From contig MPND01000011.1 in the NCBI GenBank assembly GCA_002238855.1, positions 36,595-100,594 on the forward strand: a stretch of DNA of 64,000 nt, read 5' to 3'. Source of the stretch: SAR202 cluster bacterium bin90. Its GTDB lineage: Bacteria; Chloroflexota; Dehalococcoidia; Lucifugimonadales; JADFKI01. Position 1 is the stretch's first letter, and every line of letters begins with the position of its first letter. The notes under the pieces are model-generated. The model was given only the letters and a program-made list of their open reading frames with translations, was not told the origin of the DNA and searched no databases. This document shows, piece by piece, positions 40,152-50,326 of this stretch. The position numbers were made by a program, and so were the translations under genes.

Positions 40152-40410
40152 AAAAAATCCCGTCCAACAAAGGGACGGGATTTGAAATCTCGCGGTACCA
40201 CCCAATTTGTCCCCGATTTGGGAACCTCTCGGCGGCTGGTAACGGTTGCCAACCGACCAATCCTAATGAACAGCAATTATCGCCGTAGTTCGGACTGGGC
40301 GCTCAGGGGCGAGTTCTGGAAGGTCCTCTGGCGTCGGCTTGCAGCTCCGCCGACTCTCTGATGCCGGTGCCTTCCGTACTACTCCCCTTCACTGCGTTAT
40401 AGAACTATCT
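40152..40410 (-). promoter_or_regulatory. T-box riboswitch leader upstream of ilvB, probable tRNA-Leu specificity
   Basis: T-box core GGGTGGTACCGCG (40191-40203, minus); terminator AAATCCCGTCCC...GGACGGGATTTTTTG (40152-40183); stem I with AGUA / GAA-CUC-G internal loop (candidate specifier CUC at 40311-40313). Confidence 0.9.
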
Positions 40411-40543
40411 CATCGTTATGTTCAGTGCAAATGAGGTTAGCAAAGTGCAACTGGTATTGTCAATGAATAAAGGCACATTTCATCACATTACCAAATGATT
40501 ATCTGGCTAATGTATTCGATGAAGCGCATTCATTGACTACCAG

Positions 40544-40619
40544 TGGTCGGGGCGACTGGACTTGAACCAGCGACCTCCACGTCCCGAACGTGGCGCGCTC
40601 CCGACTGCGCTACGCCCCG
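40544..40619 (-). tRNA. tRNA-Pro (anticodon CGG), CCA encoded
   Basis: CGGGGCGTAGCGCAGTCGGGAGCGCGCCACGTTCGGGACGTGGAGGTCGCTGGTTCAAGTCCAGTCGCCCCGACCA; acceptor CGGGGCG/CGCCCCG, anticodon loop TTCGGGA. Confidence 0.95.
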
Positions 40620-40679
40620 ACACTTCATGTAATTGTAGTCCTACTCACGGCGTTGGGCAAGGTTATCGCGGATTCATGC

Positions 40680-41468
40680 CTACTCACCCTGCATTGCGCG
40701 CAATAGCTCTTCGCCATTGCTCTTCCACCAGCCGTACAGGATCGCAAGGTCAGTCCCGATTGAGAAGTGGCGCACGCCCATGTCAAGATACTTCTTCGCT
40801 TCGTCAGGAGACTGAATCTCCGCGCGCGGCGCTACTCCCATATTGATGGCCGTCTTGAAGGTCTTGTCATGCGCGGCAATAACTTCGGGGTCGTTGCGCT
40901 GACCGGGCTTGCCGATGCTCATCGAGAAGTCGGAGCCGCCCCACTGCACCATGTCGAGCTCAGGTATCTCCAGGATCTCCTCAAGCTCGTCAACCGCGCC
41001 CTTCTTCTCGATCATGACCGCCATCACGATGTCATTGAGAGAATCTACGTACTCCGGGGAGCCACCATAACCCATATAGGTGTTGCGGCGAGTCGCCACA
41101 CCGTACATTCCCTTGTCGTTCGGCGTATCGGGCCTCGCCTGTCGAATGCACTCGCGCACATCGGCGGCGGTTCGGCAATCCGTGAACAGCACGCTCGTAA
41201 AGCCCGCGCCAATTCCGCGCTGAGCCAGGAACGACTGGTGGCTCTGGTCAATCTTGATCATCGAGCCCATGTTGTGCAGTTCGGCGGCGCGGCACAGGTT
41301 GTCCAGATCGTGCAGGTCGAAAGAGCCGTACTCTGCCACGAATTCCACATAGTCGTATATGCCAGTATGTCCGATCGCCTCAACCACAGATGGCCACGCC
41401 GATAGTATGTGCGTGCTAAGCGTCGATTCGCCCGCATCAAGTTTCTGCTTTAACGTGTTTGGCCTCAT
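40680..41468 (-). CDS. HpcH/HpaI-family aldolase
   Basis: MRPNTLKQKLDAGESTLSTHILSAWPSVVEAIGHTGIYDYVEFVAEYGSFDLHDL...GSDFSMSIGKPGQ. Confidence 0.88.
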   Translation of the reverse strand: MRPNTLKQKLDAGESTLSTHILSAWPSVVEAIGHTGIYDYVEFVAEYGSFDLHDLDNLCRAAELHNMGSMIKIDQSHQSFLAQRGIGAGFTSVLFTDCRTAADVRECIRQARPDTPNDKGMYGVATRRNTYMGYGGSPEYVDSLNDIVMAVMIEKKGAVDELEEILEIPELDMVQWGGSDFSMSIGKPGQRNDPEVIAAHDKTFKTAINMGVAPRAEIQSPDEAKKYLDMGVRHFSIGTDLAILYGWWKSNGEELLRAMQGE

Positions 41469-41601
41469 AGGTGTTCCTCCCGTTTCAGGTTATGAGTTTC
41501 AGGTTATGAATTGTCGCAGCGGCCGGGATCGCCGTCTGCGCCGTAATTCTATCACAGCATCGCCGGCAAGTTGCCATCGTCATCGCGCTACGAATCCGCC
41601 G

Positions 41602-42153
41602 TCATGTTCCGAAGTACCTGTCGCCGTAGTCGCCAATACCCGGCACTATGAACTTCCGCGCGTCCAGCTCCGGGTCAACAGCAACAGCGCTGATGTTGCT
41701 ATGCGGAATTACCCCGGCAAGGCGTTCCATACCCTCCTGCGACGCAAGCACCCCGACGAAATATATCGCATCCGCAGCGTAACCTTCTCGCATCAGCATT
41801 TCCGCGACCAGGCACGCCGTTCCCGCAGTGGCAAGCATCGGGTCTATGATAAGCGCCCTCGACGGCATTGCCTCCGGGAAACGTGTGTAATACAGATCGG
41901 GCTGCGCCGTCTCTTCATCCCGCGTGATGCCGATGAACGCGACAGGTGCGTCAGGAACGGCGCTCGCAAAAGCTGGAAGCAATGCCAGCCCTGCACGCAG
42001 CACAGGCACGAGCATCAATGCGTCAGTGCTGTCATCACGCAACCGTTCCAGCGTTTCAGCGCACAGCTGCCGCGCCAATTCGTCAGATGTCCTGCGAAAG
42101 TCCGCAGTGCAGGTGCTTCTGTCGCGCAGTGTGCAGAGAAGGCTTTCTTTCAT
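41602..42153 (-). CDS. upp: uracil phosphoribosyltransferase
   Basis: LVPVLRAGLALLPAF, GITRDEETAQPDLYYTRFPE, IIDPMLATAGTACLVAEML, VDPELDARKFIVPGIGDYGDRYFGT. Confidence 0.95.
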   Translation of the reverse strand: MKESLLCTLRDRSTCTADFRRTSDELARQLCAETLERLRDDSTDALMLVPVLRAGLALLPAFASAVPDAPVAFIGITRDEETAQPDLYYTRFPEAMPSRALIIDPMLATAGTACLVAEMLMREGYAADAIYFVGVLASQEGMERLAGVIPHSNISAVAVDPELDARKFIVPGIGDYGDRYFGT

Positions 42154-42257
42154 CTATACTTGCTTTCCTTGACCAGTATTCAAGCGTTAGTTAGCATTGA
42201 TGCGTATCACCAATAGCCCGACATTCTGCATAAACGCCTTGTAAAAGGAGCGTTGCT

Positions 42258-42485
42258 ATGGAAGACCTCAACAAAAAGGACGAATCGGCAATGGGAGAGA
42301 ACAAGTTTGTGCAATCCGGCGAAAATGGCGCCGAGCCTATCGACATATCAGGATTGCCGGACTTTGTGAAAAACATACTTAAACGCTCCGAGAGTATTCC
42401 ACAAGAAGCCTTGGACGAGTTTCCGCCTGACTACTCAGAAAATCTAGACCATTACCTCTACGGCCTGCCAAAGAAATCTCCGTAG
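42258..42485 (+). CDS. small ORF upstream of PIN gene, candidate antitoxin
   Basis: 75 aa, acidic, 6 bp upstream of PIN-domain CDS. Confidence 0.5.
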   Translation: MEDLNKKDESAMGENKFVQSGENGAEPIDISGLPDFVKNILKRSESIPQEALDEFPPDYSENLDHYLYGLPKKSP

Positions 42486-42491
42486 GAGTGA

Positions 42492-42908
42492 TTGATGAGA
42501 ATGGTGTTTATCGATTCATTGCATCTAATTGCACTGATACTGAAAGACCAATGGTACATCTCATCCTTACAGATTTATGAACACCTTTCTAGCAGCGGAG
42601 TTCGATTTGTAACCACATACGAAGTTCTGACAGAAGTTCTCGCAGGCGTATCAAGAGGTCGGCCAGAAATTCGCACGGAAGCCGTAGCAACCGCGCACGA
42701 CATCATAGCCGACCCCAACATCACCCTAGTCCAGCCCTCCACTGACCTCTTCACCCGCGGCTTAGGACTCTACGCAAGCAGACCCGACAAGCGTTACAGC
42801 CTCACCGACTGCATCTCCATGGTAGTCATGAGGGATATGAACATCACCGAGGTACTCACGCATGACCGCGATTTCGAGAACGAAGGCTTTGTCCGCCTGA
42901 TTAAGTAG
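42492..42908 (+). CDS. PIN-domain protein (VapC-like)
   Basis: MVFIDSLHLIALILKD, TYEVLTEVL, YSLTDCISMVVMRDMNITEVLTHDRDFENEGF. Confidence 0.85.
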   Translation: MMRMVFIDSLHLIALILKDQWYISSLQIYEHLSSSGVRFVTTYEVLTEVLAGVSRGRPEIRTEAVATAHDIIADPNITLVQPSTDLFTRGLGLYASRPDKRYSLTDCISMVVMRDMNITEVLTHDRDFENEGFVRLIK

Positions 42909-42917
42909 CCTCAGTTC

Positions 42918-43823
42918 CTACCCAACCCTACCTCCACCAGCACCGCCCTCAATCAACAGCCTGCGAATATCGTCCGCAAACTTAACCTCCGAGTCGTCCT
43001 CCGGCTCGTATCCCAGCACATTGCGCGCGCTTGTCAGCGACCAGAACGCGCGCGTGTTGTTGCTGATGCCATAGACCACCTGCCACGGTACGCCATGTTC
43101 GTTATCGATGTTCGGCGTCTCAATCGCCTTCTGGAAGAGTTGCGTAATGTCGCGCGGGCTGATGTACGCTCCCAGGTCGCGCTTGTAGTTGCCCGGGTCG
43201 TCCACATATATCGCAGGATCAAGTTCTCTCGGCGCTCCAATGCGTACCATCACCACGCCCGTCTTCCGTAGATATGACGTGCCACCCGTGTGCTGCTGCC
43301 TGCCGGAGTCGTCGTTGAATCCGCCCAGGCCGCACGCGAAAAGGAAACCCAGGTGCTCATAGGTCGCCTTCGCCCAGCCGTAGAAGTTGTCGGACAGCGC
43401 CAATCTGTACGGGTCGAGAGACTCCATCTTGCGCGTGTGTATGAGGTTGTGCTCGTACCAGTCGGAGGCGTGGTTTGAGCTTGCAATGGCGAGTCTTGGC
43501 ACACCCGCGTCATACGCGCTTCGCAGCACGTTGTACGCCATCTGCACATTCTCGTTCTCGTCGAAGAAGTGGTCCAGTGGATGGCCCTGCCTGCGCTTGT
43601 AGCCCAGGTGCACCACCGCGTCCACCCCCTCAAACAGGTGCTCGTATTGGCTCCTATCGGTGTCGATCAGATCGGCGACTTGCACACCTTCCACTTTGTC
43701 GCCGCGCGGGTTCTCCTCCTTCACGTCCACCAGCACCATCTCGTAGCTCTCGCGGAACGTGGGCAGCAACTGGTTGGCGATGTAGCCAGTCGCTCCGGTC
43801 ATAAGTACTTTTTCAACGGCCAT
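42918..43823 (-). CDS. NAD-dependent epimerase/dehydratase
   Basis: VLMTGATGYIANQLLPTFRESYEMVLVDV, VVHLGYKRRQGHP, IASSNHAS. Confidence 0.9.
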   Translation of the reverse strand: MAVEKVLMTGATGYIANQLLPTFRESYEMVLVDVKEENPRGDKVEGVQVADLIDTDRSQYEHLFEGVDAVVHLGYKRRQGHPLDHFFDENENVQMAYNVLRSAYDAGVPRLAIASSNHASDWYEHNLIHTRKMESLDPYRLALSDNFYGWAKATYEHLGFLFACGLGGFNDDSGRQQHTGGTSYLRKTGVVMVRIGAPRELDPAIYVDDPGNYKRDLGAYISPRDITQLFQKAIETPNIDNEHGVPWQVVYGISNNTRAFWSLTSARNVLGYEPEDDSEVKFADDIRRLLIEGGAGGGRVG

Positions 43824-43957
43824 CTCTCGATATCCTTTCTCTTATCGGTGAAATTACATTTCTTACATGGCTGCCGATTCTCTCGGCAACAAATCAGTCC
43901 CTATAACTGATAAACTGACTCACTAATAAACGGAAACATTATCTTGGAGATTCTAAC

Positions 43958-44632
43958 ATGCAGGAACCACTGAACGACGCCGAACTGGACGCGCTTAGAC
44001 AGATAGACACCGCCACCATCGCCAACGCAATCGAGCACTTCGATATACGCAGCAACACCGACGGCTTCATGGGCTGGGACATTCGCTGCATGTTCCCGGA
44101 GATGGGCGTGATGGTCGGATACGCCGTCACGGCCACACTGGACACAACCACACACGGTAGGGTCCACGACCGCGAGGCGCGCTTCCAGATGTTCGAGGCG
44201 ATAGAAGCATCGCCCAAGCCCGTAGTGTTGGCACTCAAGGACCTTAGCTCCAAGCCCAAGCACGGCTGCCACTTCGGGGACGGCCTGGCAACCGTATCTA
44301 TGCGTCTCGGCGCGATAGGGCTGGTTACGGACGGCGGCGTGCGCGATGTGGACACTGTGCGCGAGATGGGCTTCCACTACTTCGCACCGGGCATGGTACC
44401 CGCCCACGGTAACTTCGGCTTCATGGAGGCGCAGGTGCCAGTGCGAATTAGCGGCGTTCTCGTGAACCCCGGCGATCTCATTCACGGTGACGAGAACGGC
44501 GTTGTCACGATACCGAACGAAATCGCGAGAGACTTAGTCGCCGCAGCAAACGACGTGCTCGAACGCGAAAAGGCAAGCCGCGACTGGGTGAACAGCGACA
44601 ACTTCTCGCTCGAAAAGCTCCGCCAGCGGTAA
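43958..44632 (+). CDS. RraA-family protein
   Basis: LRQIDTATIANAIEHF, GHCHFGDG-like HGCHFGDGLATVSMRLGAIGLVTDGGVRDVD, GDLIHGDENGVVTIP. Confidence 0.92.
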   Translation: MQEPLNDAELDALRQIDTATIANAIEHFDIRSNTDGFMGWDIRCMFPEMGVMVGYAVTATLDTTTHGRVHDREARFQMFEAIEASPKPVVLALKDLSSKPKHGCHFGDGLATVSMRLGAIGLVTDGGVRDVDTVREMGFHYFAPGMVPAHGNFGFMEAQVPVRISGVLVNPGDLIHGDENGVVTIPNEIARDLVAAANDVLEREKASRDWVNSDNFSLEKLRQR

Positions 44633-44732
44633 CGGCCAGTATCAAAGGCGGGCGGGTTTGACATCACCGCCAGCCTGTTGGAATATATCGAACAACGAAA
44701 ACAGCAATAAACAGGTCAGGGGGACACAGAAA

Positions 44733-46587
44733 ATGCCTACTTATGAGAACCATCTGAGCATCGACAAGGGCGATACGGTGCGCCCTCCTACCGGCAGACC
44801 TGTGGTATATGGGACGCAAGGCGTCATCTCCAGCGGCCACTATCTGACCTCTATGGCAGGCATGCGCATGCTGCTCAACGGCGGTAACGCCTTCGATGCC
44901 GTTGTTGCCGCTACATTCGCCGCAGGCGTAACCGAGCCGCTCGCCAACTACTCCCTGCTCGCTGAAGGCGTCTTCATGATGTACGACTCGCGAAGCGGAG
45001 ACCTTCTCTCCTTGAGCGGACAGGGCACAGCCCCCGCAAAGGCGAGCGTGGACTTCTACAAGTCTCGCGGCTTCGACGAGATTCCCACCGGGCCGGGACC
45101 TGACGCGCCGATGTCCTTCACCGTACCCGCCGTCATCGCGGCTCTCACATCTATGCTTGAACGCTACGGCACAAAGACACTCGGCGAGGTGCTCGCGCCC
45201 GCGATCCATCATGCGGAGTTCGGCTTCCCCAACTACGAGTACATGCTGCAACGGCTGGACAGCCCTGGTACTCGCGAGCAGTTCGACCTGTTCCCCCCGG
45301 GCGGCAGAAATGTCTTCTTCGAGAACGGCGATGTCCCGCAGCCCGGCTCGCTGCTGGTACAGAAGAACCTCGCCGACATGCTGAAGCAGATGGTCGCAGC
45401 GGAGAACGCATCTATCGGTAGCCGCATCGACGGCATCCGCGCCGGACACGACGCCTTCTACAAGGGCGACATTGCGAAGAGCATCGCGGCATACTCCCGG
45501 CAGGTCGGCGGCATCCTCGACGAGGAAGACCTCGCCAACTACGAACCGGAATATGGCGAGCCTATCAAGTCAACATTCATGGGACACGAAATAAGCAGTC
45601 ACTCCACCTGGACGCAGGGCATCATGGCGCTGCAGATCCTGAACATGCTCGAAAACTTCGACCTCAAGGCGATGGGGCACAACTCGCTTCAATACACTCA
45701 CACCGTGCTGGAAGCCTGCAAGCTCGCATTCGCCGACCGGGAGGCGTTCTACGGCGACCCCAACCACGCCACGGTGCCGATAGACGGCCTGATCTCCAAG
45801 GAGTACGCCGCCGAGCGCGCGCAGCAGATAGACCCAGAGCGCGCGCATCCTGAGCTTCCCGCCGCGGGCGATCCGTGGAAGTACTCCGGCGTGAGCAAGC
45901 CGGCGAACGGCACGGCGCAGATGCCTGCTGGTGTGGCAGCGGGCGAGTCAGGCAACAGCAGCGGCACAACGCACATCGCCTGCATCGACCACGACCGCGA
46001 CCACCAGCCCCCCCCCGCACCCCCCGTCCCCCCCCCGCGCCGCCCACCTCGTCCGCCCCCCCCCCCGCGGCGGCTCGTTCAGCAAGGGCGTATTCTTCCC
46101 CGAGCAGGGCGCAGCCATAAGCACGCGCATCGAGATGTTCAACTTCATAGACGGCCACCCAAACAGGCTGGAACCGGGCAAGCGTCCCCGCACTACGCTC
46201 ATCAATTACATCGTATCCAAGGACGGCACACCGGTCATGACAGTGGGCTGCCCAGGCGGAGACCATCAGGCGCAGGCGAATGTGCAATTGATGCTGAACA
46301 CCCTGCTGTTCGGCATGAACGCCCAGGAAGCTGTGGAGGCGCCGCGCTTTGCCACCGAAAGCGTTCCCGACTCCTTCTACCCGCATGTGTACTATCCCAA
46401 CCGCGTTTCGCTGGAAGAGGGCTACCCCGCCCAGAACTGGGAGGCGTTGAAGTCGCTCGGGCATAGTGACCTCGTGCAGGCGGCAACCTGCGGCATGGGT
46501 GCGACCGTAACCCACCGCGACCCGGACACCGGCGTACTCAGCGCGGGCGGCGATCCCCGACGCGCATGCTATGCACTTGGCTGGTAG
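44733..46587 (+). pseudogene. gamma-glutamyltransferase-family gene with C-rich insertion and frameshift
   Basis: GT signature SSGTTHIACIDHD in frame 3, then C-rich tract 45996-46068, then GGSFSKGVFFPEQGAAISTRIEMFN...ACYALGW continuing in another frame to 46587. Confidence 0.8.
45996..46068. repeat. C-homopolymer-rich low-complexity tract
   Basis: C runs of about 9, 6, 9 and 11 within 73 nt inside the GGT-like gene. Confidence 0.85.
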
Positions 46588-46617
46588 TTTACGCTTGCTT
46601 GGATAAGGAGTGCATAG

Positions 46618-47055
46618 TTGATAAACGAATTCATGAGAGCTGCGCTGGACGAGGCGAGGCACGGCTTTGATGAAGGCGGTGTCCCCATCGGCGCAGCTCT
46701 CGTCAGTAGTGGGAAGATCATAGCGACGGGGCGCAATCGCCGCGTTCAGGACGGCGCGCCCACTATGCACGCGGAAATGAACTGCCTGTACAACGCGGGC
46801 GGTTCGTTGTATGGCTTCGACAACCTGACCCTCTACACCTCACTCATGCCTTGCTACATGTGCGCCGGAGCAGTCCTGCAGTTCGGCATAATGAAAGTGG
46901 TCGCCGCAGAAGCGCGCACGGCCAACGAAGGGCTCGAAATGATGCGGCAACACGGCGTCGAGGTCATTGACCTGGACATCAGCGAGTCGAGGGAACTGCT
47001 AGCGGAATACATCCGAGCCAATCCCAGCGGGTGGCACAGCTATCCGCCAGAATAG
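46618..47055 (+). CDS. nucleoside/cytidine deaminase family protein
   Basis: TMHAEMNCL, TSLMPCYMCAGAVLQFGI (HAE and PCxxC zinc motifs). Confidence 0.93.
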   Translation: MINEFMRAALDEARHGFDEGGVPIGAALVSSGKIIATGRNRRVQDGAPTMHAEMNCLYNAGGSLYGFDNLTLYTSLMPCYMCAGAVLQFGIMKVVAAEARTANEGLEMMRQHGVEVIDLDISESRELLAEYIRANPSGWHSYPPE

Positions 47056-47127
47056 GACTTAGCCACGGAAACTACCACAGTTAGCGCAGCGAACAAGTGG
47101 CTTGGGCTGGTTGCGGCTGCCCTTGGC

Positions 47128-48498
47128 ATGTTTCTGACTTCGCTTGACCTTGCCGTCAATGTAGCACTCCCCGATATCACCTCGAATCTAGGCACAGACC
47201 TCCGCACCGTGCAGTGGATCATCGTGCTGTATGTCGGCAGCAGCACGAGCCTTCAACTCGGTCTGGGCAGCGCGGCGGACGTGTACGGTCTGCGCCGCTT
47301 CTACATCATAGGCTTAGCGGCCTACGCGCTCGCGGTACTGCTGATAGGACTCGCGCCAAACCTGCCTATTGTGCTTGCCCTGCGCGTGACGCAGGCAATC
47401 GGCAACGGCCTCATCGTCGCGTCCGCGCCAGCACTTATAACCGCCATATTCCCGTCAGAAGAGCGCGGCAGGGCGCTCGGTCTGATGTCCGCCATAGCCA
47501 CGCTGGGAATGATCACCGCAACACTTGGCGGTGGGGTGCTTGTGGACGCTTTCGGCTGGCGCTCAATCTTCCTCGCGCGCGTGCCACTAACACTGATTAC
47601 GATAGTCCTCGCGCTGCTCATACTTGTGGAATACAGGCCGGAAGTGCGACAGCGCTTCGACCTTCGAGGCGCGGCACTCGCGGCAGGCGGACTTGCTTGC
47701 CTCGTACTCTTCCTGACGCTGGGAGGCAGAATCGGGTGGCTCTCCCCGGTAGTTCTGGTTCTTGGGCTAGGGGCAGCGGCAGCCCTAACCCTCTTGCTCC
47801 GACTGGAGCGCATAGTGCAGCACCCCGTCCTGGACCCAGGTATGCTCACGCATCCGCTCCTCGCGCCCGTCATAACGGCGTCGTTCCTGATGTTCATGTC
47901 AACATTCGTGAACCTATTCATACTGCCGTTCTATGTCTCGGAAGTGCTGGGAGTCGATGCGAGGTCACTGGGTTTCCTGCTGATGCTCACACCGGTAATA
48001 GCAGGCAGCGTCGCACCAATAGGCGGCTGGCTGTCGGACAGGATGCCTCCCGCCTACCTGACGACAACCGCACTGGTAATATCCGCCGCAGCGATGCTAT
48101 CGTTTACTTCGCTTACATCAGAGTCCAGTGTGGGCGATGTCGCACTGCGGATGGCGGCAGGCGGCATTGGCATGGGAGTGTTTCAGGCAGCAAACGCAAC
48201 GCTGATTATGGGTGCCGTGCCGCGGGACCGTCTTGGCACAGGAGGCGCGCTAATATCCCTGTCCATGAGCATGGGCATCGTAACCAGTGTCGCCCTTATG
48301 GGCGGTGTCTTCGACGGTCGCCTTGCGCTCCATGAAGCGTCAGCCTCTAACGGCATCGAAGCGTTCGTGCTGGCATTCCGCGACACCTATACTGTCGCCG
48401 CCATATTGGGCGCGCTCGCAGTCGCCGTCTCATTTAGCTACTGGCCACACGTCCTTCGCTGGCGCAATCGCCGGGCTTCCGCTGGGAGTGAGAACTAA
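47128..48498 (+). CDS. MFS transporter (EmrB/QacA-like)
   Basis: MFLTSLDLAVNVALPDITSNLGTDLRTVQWIIVLY, GLGSAADVYGLRRFYIIG; many TM segments; true start uncertain. Confidence 0.92.
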   Translation: MFLTSLDLAVNVALPDITSNLGTDLRTVQWIIVLYVGSSTSLQLGLGSAADVYGLRRFYIIGLAAYALAVLLIGLAPNLPIVLALRVTQAIGNGLIVASAPALITAIFPSEERGRALGLMSAIATLGMITATLGGGVLVDAFGWRSIFLARVPLTLITIVLALLILVEYRPEVRQRFDLRGAALAAGGLACLVLFLTLGGRIGWLSPVVLVLGLGAAAALTLLLRLERIVQHPVLDPGMLTHPLLAPVITASFLMFMSTFVNLFILPFYVSEVLGVDARSLGFLLMLTPVIAGSVAPIGGWLSDRMPPAYLTTTALVISAAAMLSFTSLTSESSVGDVALRMAAGGIGMGVFQAANATLIMGAVPRDRLGTGGALISLSMSMGIVTSVALMGGVFDGRLALHEASASNGIEAFVLAFRDTYTVAAILGALAVAVSFSYWPHVLRWRNRRASAGSEN

Positions 48499-48531
48499 GA
48501 TGAGGGCAGCATCCTCACTGTCAGTATCGTC

Positions 48532-49440
48532 TTAGCTCTCGTCGCCCTTAACCTCTACGCCCGCCGTCTCCTCCGCGACCTTGATAGCCGAGTACTGGTC
48601 CTCGTTGCCCAGCCCCTTGCCCATTGCCAGAGTCTGCACCTGGTACGCTGCCGACCCGACCATATTCGCCGCGCCCAGCGATGCCGCGAGTTGCGCAGCG
48701 AGCCCAAGGTCCTTGTGCGACAACGCCAGTTTGAAGCCCGGCTCGAAGTTGCGCTCGAACACCTTCGCCGTCAGCCCCGTGCGCCCGTGCAGAGTGCTCG
48801 CGGCAGTGTTGTCCATGACCTCTTGCAGCCGCTCAGGGTTCAGCCCCGCAGCGACGCCCATAGTGACGGCTTCCCCCAGCAGCGTTGCGACTGAGCAAGA
48901 CACCAGGTTGTTGACGATCTTTGTAGTGACTCCCAAGCCCAGTTCGCCGCAGTAGAATTGCTGGTCGCCGAGCGTGTCCAACACATCCTTGCAGTCCTCC
49001 ACCACGCTCGCATCGCCACCAATCATCAGAGTGAGCGTGCCGGTTGCCGCCTGCGCCGGTCCCATGCCCACAGGCACATCCAGCATTTCGGCGCCCTTCG
49101 CCCGCACCGCCTCTCCAACCCTACGAGTCGTGTCAGGGTCGATGCTGCTCATATCGATATAGACCTTGCCCGCGCTCAGCCCCTGCACAATGCCGTTCTC
49201 GCCGGTTGCTGCGTTTTCCACGCTCTGCGGTGTGGGCAGCGACGAAACTATGACATCGCACTGCTCGGCAACTTCTCTGGGCGATGATGCCGCAGTCGCT
49301 CCCTTGTCCACAAGCTCCTGCACAGCCTCGGCTCGAACATCGTACACCATAACATCGTACCCGCTCGCCACGAGATGCGACGCCATTCCGCCGCCCATGT
49401 TCCCCAAGCCAATGTAGCCAATCTTCCGGTCTGACATCAT
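48532..49440 (-). CDS. 3-hydroxyisobutyrate dehydrogenase-like NAD(P) oxidoreductase
   Basis: KIGYIGLGNMGGGMASHLVASGYDVMVYD, DVPVGMGPAQAATGTLTLMIGG, GLGVTTKIVNNLV. Confidence 0.95.
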   Translation of the reverse strand: MMSDRKIGYIGLGNMGGGMASHLVASGYDVMVYDVRAEAVQELVDKGATAASSPREVAEQCDVIVSSLPTPQSVENAATGENGIVQGLSAGKVYIDMSSIDPDTTRRVGEAVRAKGAEMLDVPVGMGPAQAATGTLTLMIGGDASVVEDCKDVLDTLGDQQFYCGELGLGVTTKIVNNLVSCSVATLLGEAVTMGVAAGLNPERLQEVMDNTAASTLHGRTGLTAKVFERNFEPGFKLALSHKDLGLAAQLAASLGAANMVGSAAYQVQTLAMGKGLGNEDQYSAIKVAEETAGVEVKGDES

Positions 49441-49506
49441 CGCCTCCTTATCAATTCAAACTTTCAATCGCGATGATTATATCGCACCACTTCAAGTCAG
49501 CGTTGC

Positions 49507-50277
49507 TTAAGCCGACATCACGCTCACCACCTTCGTCGCAAGAGCAAATGCACTGGACACCAGTACCAGTCCGACAACCGCCCGCCGCCATACGACATCC
49601 GTCAAGCTCTTTGCGATGCGGTCGCCAACCAGCGCGGCGATTATCGCCGGAACAATCGACGCCAGCAGCAGGGTAGTCCTCGCGGGTGTGTACAGGTCAT
49701 TCAGCCCGTAGCTTACCAACAGCGCGGTCCCCATGAAAATGAAGTACAGTGCCATACCGGCGCGTGTGCCTTGCCGACCCCATCCCTGCGATATGAAAAA
49801 CAGCACCAGCAGTGGCCCGCCCACGCCTGTCCCAGTGATGAACACCCCCACCAGAAAGCCGCATACGGGCCCCAGTATGCTGGCTCTCGGCAACCGGAAA
49901 GGCATCCTGAACATGCCACCGACAGTGATCGCGATGATGACTACCAGCACCCCGATGCCGAAGATGTCCTTGTACTCCGCGATGTCCAACATCGCCAGCA
50001 CCCACCCGCCAATCATCGCGCCGATAATGCCCGCCACCACGATGGGCACAATCTCCCTAGGACGCAGGTGTTCGCGATTTCGCATCGCTACCAGAATGAC
50101 CACGGGCAGGGCCATCGCATTCAAGAGAATAATCGAGGTCGCCGGGTCGAACATCAGGAACAGGAACGGCAACCCGACAATGCCGATTCCGAAGCCCATC
50201 GCACTGAAGACGGTGCAAGCAAAGAACACCACAAGCAAAGCGAATGCCAGTTCAGTTGGGCTGACGGCGTCTAGCAA
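49507..50277 (-). CDS. TauE/SafE sulfite exporter family membrane protein
   Basis: Repeated hydrophobic TM segments; GFGIGIVGLPFLFLMFDP, CGFLVGVFITGTGVGGPLLVLFF. Confidence 0.85.
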   Translation of the reverse strand: MLDAVSPTELAFALLVVFFACTVFSAMGFGIGIVGLPFLFLMFDPATSIILLNAMALPVVILVAMRNREHLRPREIVPIVVAGIIGAMIGGWVLAMLDIAEYKDIFGIGVLVVIIAITVGGMFRMPFRLPRASILGPVCGFLVGVFITGTGVGGPLLVLFFISQGWGRQGTRAGMALYFIFMGTALLVSYGLNDLYTPARTTLLLASIVPAIIAALVGDRIAKSLTDVVWRRAVVGLVLVSSAFALATKVVSVMSA

Positions 50278-50326
50278 AGCAGGTCTCTCAATCGAGTGGA
50301 TAGGCAGCCGGTTGTTGATTCCGCAG

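Noticed and set aside
40114-40260. N-terminal extension of ilvB (MVGWQPLPAAERFPNRG...)
   Set aside because: This stretch is the T-box/terminator leader; the conserved IlvB sequence starts at the ATG at 40113.
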